Shown here: positions 61,104-63,345 of the stretch, one piece after another
How the letters are laid out: every line of letters starts with the position of its first letter
How positions within the stretch are numbered: the stretch's first letter is position 1
Origin: Clostridia bacterium
GTDB taxonomy: Bacteria > Bacillota > Clostridia > Oscillospirales > Acutalibacteraceae
NCBI GenBank assembly: GCA_017473435.1
Contig: JAFULG010000004.1
Span: 1-63,345, forward strand
Length of the DNA stretch: 63,345 bases
Direction of reading: 5' to 3'
The notes under the pieces: model-generated
Database searches by the model: none
Told to the model about the DNA's origin: nothing
The model's input: the letters and a program-made list of their open reading frames with translations, nothing else
Translations under genes and position numbers: made by a program

Positions 61104-62624
61104 TCAAAAATCTCGTAAAAGTAGCACAAAAAAGCTCCAAGCCTCTCGACTTGGAGTTGGTGCACCCGACACCTTGAAATCCGAACCCAATGCCGACTTT
61201 TCAAGGTCGGCAAAGGTTATGGTTTCAGTACCGTCTTTGAAGTTAAAGGTAATAACCATTCTGTCTTCAAATAAGAATACCGAGTTTACAAAGTTGTTGA
61301 TTAAGGTTCTTCTGTGGTCAAGCTTCTTAGGATTGAGTTTACGGAACTTGTAGAACCAATATAAAATCTCTTCACGGGTCAGTTTTGGTCTTGACATTTC
61401 CTCTTTCATAATCCTGATTGAAAGCTCACTCTTTTCAGCCTCAAGCTCTTCCATTCGTTCCTTGGTAGTAGGTGTAATGATACCTTTCTCCATAGCGGTA
61501 ATGAGATTGTTGATTGCCGTCAGCGTTTGTGCATATTGCTTTTGCAGTATGGGGAGAGCTGTACTTTCCTTGTTAAAGGTTTCAAGTGCTTGGTCAGTTA
61601 AATATTCAATGGTTTCATCATTCATAATGAGTCTGCGGATACTGTCAACAACAATATCCTCAATCCAAGCCTTTTTGACTGTTTTCTTGTCACAGCCCTT
61701 GTGATTTTTTACGCTGACGCATTTGTAGTAGCGGTGTACAAACTTTGTTCTGCTTGTACCGCTTTCACCTACCATAAGACACTGACACTTGCCGCAATAG
61801 AGCTTTGTCGTTAAAAGATATTCATCTTCTGCTTTGTGTTTTGCAGGGGCTTTCTTATTCTGCTTCATTTTTTCCTGTACCAATTCAAACAACTCCTTAT
61901 CAACTATTGCGGGAATTCCTCCCGGTGTAATAACATCCTTAAATTTGTATTCACCGATATATTTTCGGTTGTGCAACATACGGGCAACAATGTCAACATC
62001 TAACTTGGTTTTCTTGTGAGTGCGTACACCTTGGTAGTTGAGCATGTTTGCAATATGCTGCATTGACATACCCTCGGCATAGCTCTTGAAAGCTAAAACT
62101 ACAGCAGGAGCAGTAACCTCATCAATTAAATAATTCTGCTCTTTATCTACCTTGTAGCCTATCGGCAAGGTACCGCCGTTGTATTTGCATTTAAGAGCAT
62201 TCTCCATCATACCTCTTGTAACCTTTTCTGCAAGCTCAACAGAATAGTATTCTGCCATACCTTCAAGTAAGCTTTCAAGGAGAATGCCCTCTGCACCCTG
62301 AGAGATGGTTTCAGTTATAGATACAACCTTAACTCCGTTCTTACGAAGCATATTTTTGTAATGAGCCGAATCATATCTGTTACGTGCAAAACGGTCAAGC
62401 TTCCATACGAGTATAACCTCAAAATGCTTTGAAGCACTGTCCTTTATCATCTGCTGAAATCGAGGTCTGTTATCGGTCTTGGCAGACAACGCTCTGTCAA
62501 TATAGGTATCAACTATTTGAATACCGTTCTTTTCGGCATAGGCTTTACATTCACGAAGCTGACCGTCAATACTTTCTTCCTTCTGATTATCGGAAGAGTA
62601 TCTTGCGTAGATAACGCCTATCAT
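61104..62624 (-). CDS. Large serine recombinase (integrative element)
   Basis: 506 residues. The resolvase domain (1-145) opens with YARYSSDNQKEESIDGQ, with catalytic Ser10 and the Arg residues in VWKLDRFARN. The recombinase domain (about 160-260, GTLPIGYKVDKEQNYLIDEV) and a zinc ribbon (about 280-330, YCGKCQCLM and CDKKTVKKAW) are followed by a coiled coil (about 370-410). It cuts and rejoins att sites of an ICE or similar element. GGAGG precedes the ATG. The last 17 residues read across a terminator hairpin (61135-61156), which suggests that the natural 3' end was altered. Confidence 0.92.
   Translation of the reverse strand: MIGVIYARYSSDNQKEESIDGQLRECKAYAEKNGIQIVDTYIDRALSAKTDNRPRFQQMIKDSASKHFEVILVWKLDRFARNRYDSAHYKNMLRKNGVKVVSITETISQGAEGILLESLLEGMAEYYSVELAEKVTRGMMENALKCKYNGGTLPIGYKVDKEQNYLIDEVTAPAVVLAFKSYAEGMSMQHIANMLNYQGVRTHKKTKLDVDIVARMLHNRKYIGEYKFKDVITPGGIPAIVDKELFELVQEKMKQNKKAPAKHKAEDEYLLTTKLYCGKCQCLMVGESGTSRTKFVHRYYKCVSVKNHKGCDKKTVKKAWIEDIVVDSIRRLIMNDETIEYLTDQALETFNKESTALPILQKQYAQTLTAINNLITAMEKGIITPTTKERMEELEAEKSELSIRIMKEEMSRPKLTREEILYWFYKFRKLNPKKLDHRRTLINNFVNSVFLFEDRMVITFNFKDGTETITFADLEKSALGSDFKVSGAPTPSREAWSFFVLLLRDF
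61127..61156 (-). terminator. Terminator inside the recombinase 3' end
   Basis: On minus CTCCAAG pairs with CTTGGAG, followed by CTTTTTTGTG. It lies 23-52 bases before the recombinase stop codon, an unusual place. Confidence 0.7.
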
Positions 62625-62688
62625 ATATTTTTACCTCCTTTGGTTTACTGTGAATATTTTAATTCATATACTTGTTTTTGTTAAATGT

Positions 62689-62716
62689 GCGGATGCGACT
62701 TTTACATCGCACCCGC
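62689..62716 (-). other. Stem-loop upstream of the recombinase
   Basis: On minus GCGGGTGCGA pairs with TCGCATCCGC (one G-T pair). There is no T tract, so it may be a weak terminator or a recombination-region structure between the small gene at 62722 and the recombinase. Confidence 0.5.
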
Positions 62717-62721
62717 TGTTT

Positions 62722-62922
62722 TTATACGATTTCTTTTAACTTTTCCCAATCCTTGTCCCATTCCTCGAACTCTTTTCTGCCGCTTTCACTTTCAAAGAAG
62801 GATACAATATCGGGTAGGAAACATCTGACAAGAGATTCAGCGGTATTCTCTGAAATGAGAACACCGCTGAGATTATCGAAATTAACCTCGCTTTCATTAA
62901 ATTTTATCTTTGCATCATCCAT
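62722..62922 (-). CDS. Small acidic protein of a mobile element
   Basis: 66 residues, with a perfect GAGGAGG before the ATG. It is strongly acidic with a Trp/Lys-rich end (GRKEFEEWDKDWEKLKEIV). Its place between a ParB-like gene and a serine recombinase is typical of short accessory genes on ICEs. I do not recognise the family. It follows the ParB-like fragment by 11 bases. Confidence 0.7.
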   Translation of the reverse strand: MDDAKIKFNESEVNFDNLSGVLISENTAESLVRCFLPDIVSFFESESGRKEFEEWDKDWEKLKEIV

Positions 62923-62933
62923 AGGCTACCTCC

Positions 62934-63345
62934 TCATCTCGCATCTCTGCCCTGACGGGCTCTGTATCGGCTCTCACAGATTTTTATGATTGCTTCTTCA
63001 ATCTGTTCGGTCGTATAGCTTTTCGGAAAGTATTTTCTTATTCTTTCAGCGGGGATTCTGATTTTCTCCCGCTGATTCGCCTTTTCTTCTGCCAAGATTT
63101 CACCAATATGCTCAGGAGTTAAACCTTCCTCTCTGCTGATTGCACGAAGCCTTTGAGCCTGAGATAAGTTTGGAGTAGCATCACAGACACGGATTTCTTC
63201 AACTAAATCCGCCTGTTACACTTCATTCAGATATGAAAGCTCAACTGCAGGTGTAAATACTATTCGTTCTTCATCAACAAGGTCAAGCAGTTCAGGGATA
63301 AGATTTGTAAGACGAATATATCTCTGAATTTGCCTTGCACTATCA
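62934..63345 (-). pseudogene. ParB-like protein of an integrative element, partial and cut by an in-frame TAA
   Basis: The gene continues beyond the right edge. The visible part reads SARQIQRYIRLTNLIPELLD, then ELSYLNEV, then a TAA (63219-63217), and after it continues in the same frame: QADLVEEIRVCDATPNLSQA, REEGLTPEHIGEI, EKANQREKIRIP and RRYFPKSY-type residues to the TGA at 62934. This is the C-terminal part of the ParB-like proteins carried by Tn916/Tn1549-type and related elements. The relatives I recall have Glu or Gln residues around the stop, so one base change is enough. It may be inactive. Confidence 0.75.

Noticed and set aside
45814-63219. Two in-frame TAA codons as evidence of stop-codon reassignment
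   Set aside because: Many clearly intact genes here end in TAA at the expected place (for example perR, reverse rubrerythrin, rubredoxin), so TAA is a real stop.

Overview
The window reads as chromosomal DNA of a spore-forming, strictly anaerobic, gut-type Clostridia, probably Ruminococcaceae/Oscillospirales-like. Evidence: strong AGGAGG-type ribosome sites; consensus TTGACA/TATAAT promoters with 17-base spacers; SAM-I, FMN and T-box leaders; sporulation and germination proteins (SleB-like hydrolase, BofA-like protein, SPOCS/LysM protein); a PerR, reverse rubrerythrin, superoxide reductase and rubredoxin cassette; and many plant-glycan hydrolases. I saw no rRNA, tRNA or CRISPR array. The taxonomic placement is an inference from gene content.

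Layout. 1-7 kb: a partial unknown gene, an esterase, a SleB-like hydrolase, then a minus-strand run of DUF4364 regulator, GH43-like protein and a Gly/His-rich membrane protein. 7-9.7 kb: a HAD nucleotidase and the oxygen-defence cassette behind a textbook Fur/Per box. 9.7-11.7 kb: an ECF sigma, anti-sigma and secreted-protein operon. 11.9-18.4 kb: a broken TVP38 gene, a flavodoxin-ferredoxin, metK with SAM-I leader, two tandem C39-like peptidases (one without its catalytic Cys), a riboflavin transporter with FMN leader, and manA. 18.5-24 kb: envelope and sporulation genes. 24-27.6 kb: a second ECF/anti-sigma pair and an orphan trpB under a Trp-type T-box. 27.8-33.7 kb: a nuclease-fold secreted protein, GH43-like proteins, a MerR/TipA regulator, and DUF4434 and DUF2804 proteins. 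33.8-41.5 kb: a 1660-residue repeat surface protein, a secreted beta-propeller and a ceramidase-like protein. 41.7-57 kb: an XRE regulator fused to a superoxide-reductase-like domain, peptidases, and a run of glycosidases (GH43, interrupted GH95, GH13, GH36, GH78). 57-59.4 kb: an rRNA/tRNA methyltransferase and a MATE transporter. 59.5-63.3 kb: likely acquired DNA, with an NTase, an XRE regulator, a large serine recombinase and a ParB-like fragment, reading as one end of an integrative element.

How parts work together. The PerR cassette should handle peroxide and superoxide using NAD(P)H-derived electrons via rubredoxin. The glycosidases act on arabinan-, fucose-, galactose-, rhamnose- and starch-type linkages; some have export signals and some appear cytoplasmic. 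No sugar transporter lies in the window, so import is encoded elsewhere. ManA can feed mannose into glycolysis.

Strongest unusual signals: a modular palindromic intergenic repeat whose hairpin arms co-vary between copies; the HTH/superoxide-reductase fusion that keeps all five iron ligands; the active/inactive pair of C39-like proteins; a GH43-like protein with two catalytic positions replaced; and two genes cut by single in-frame TAA codons.
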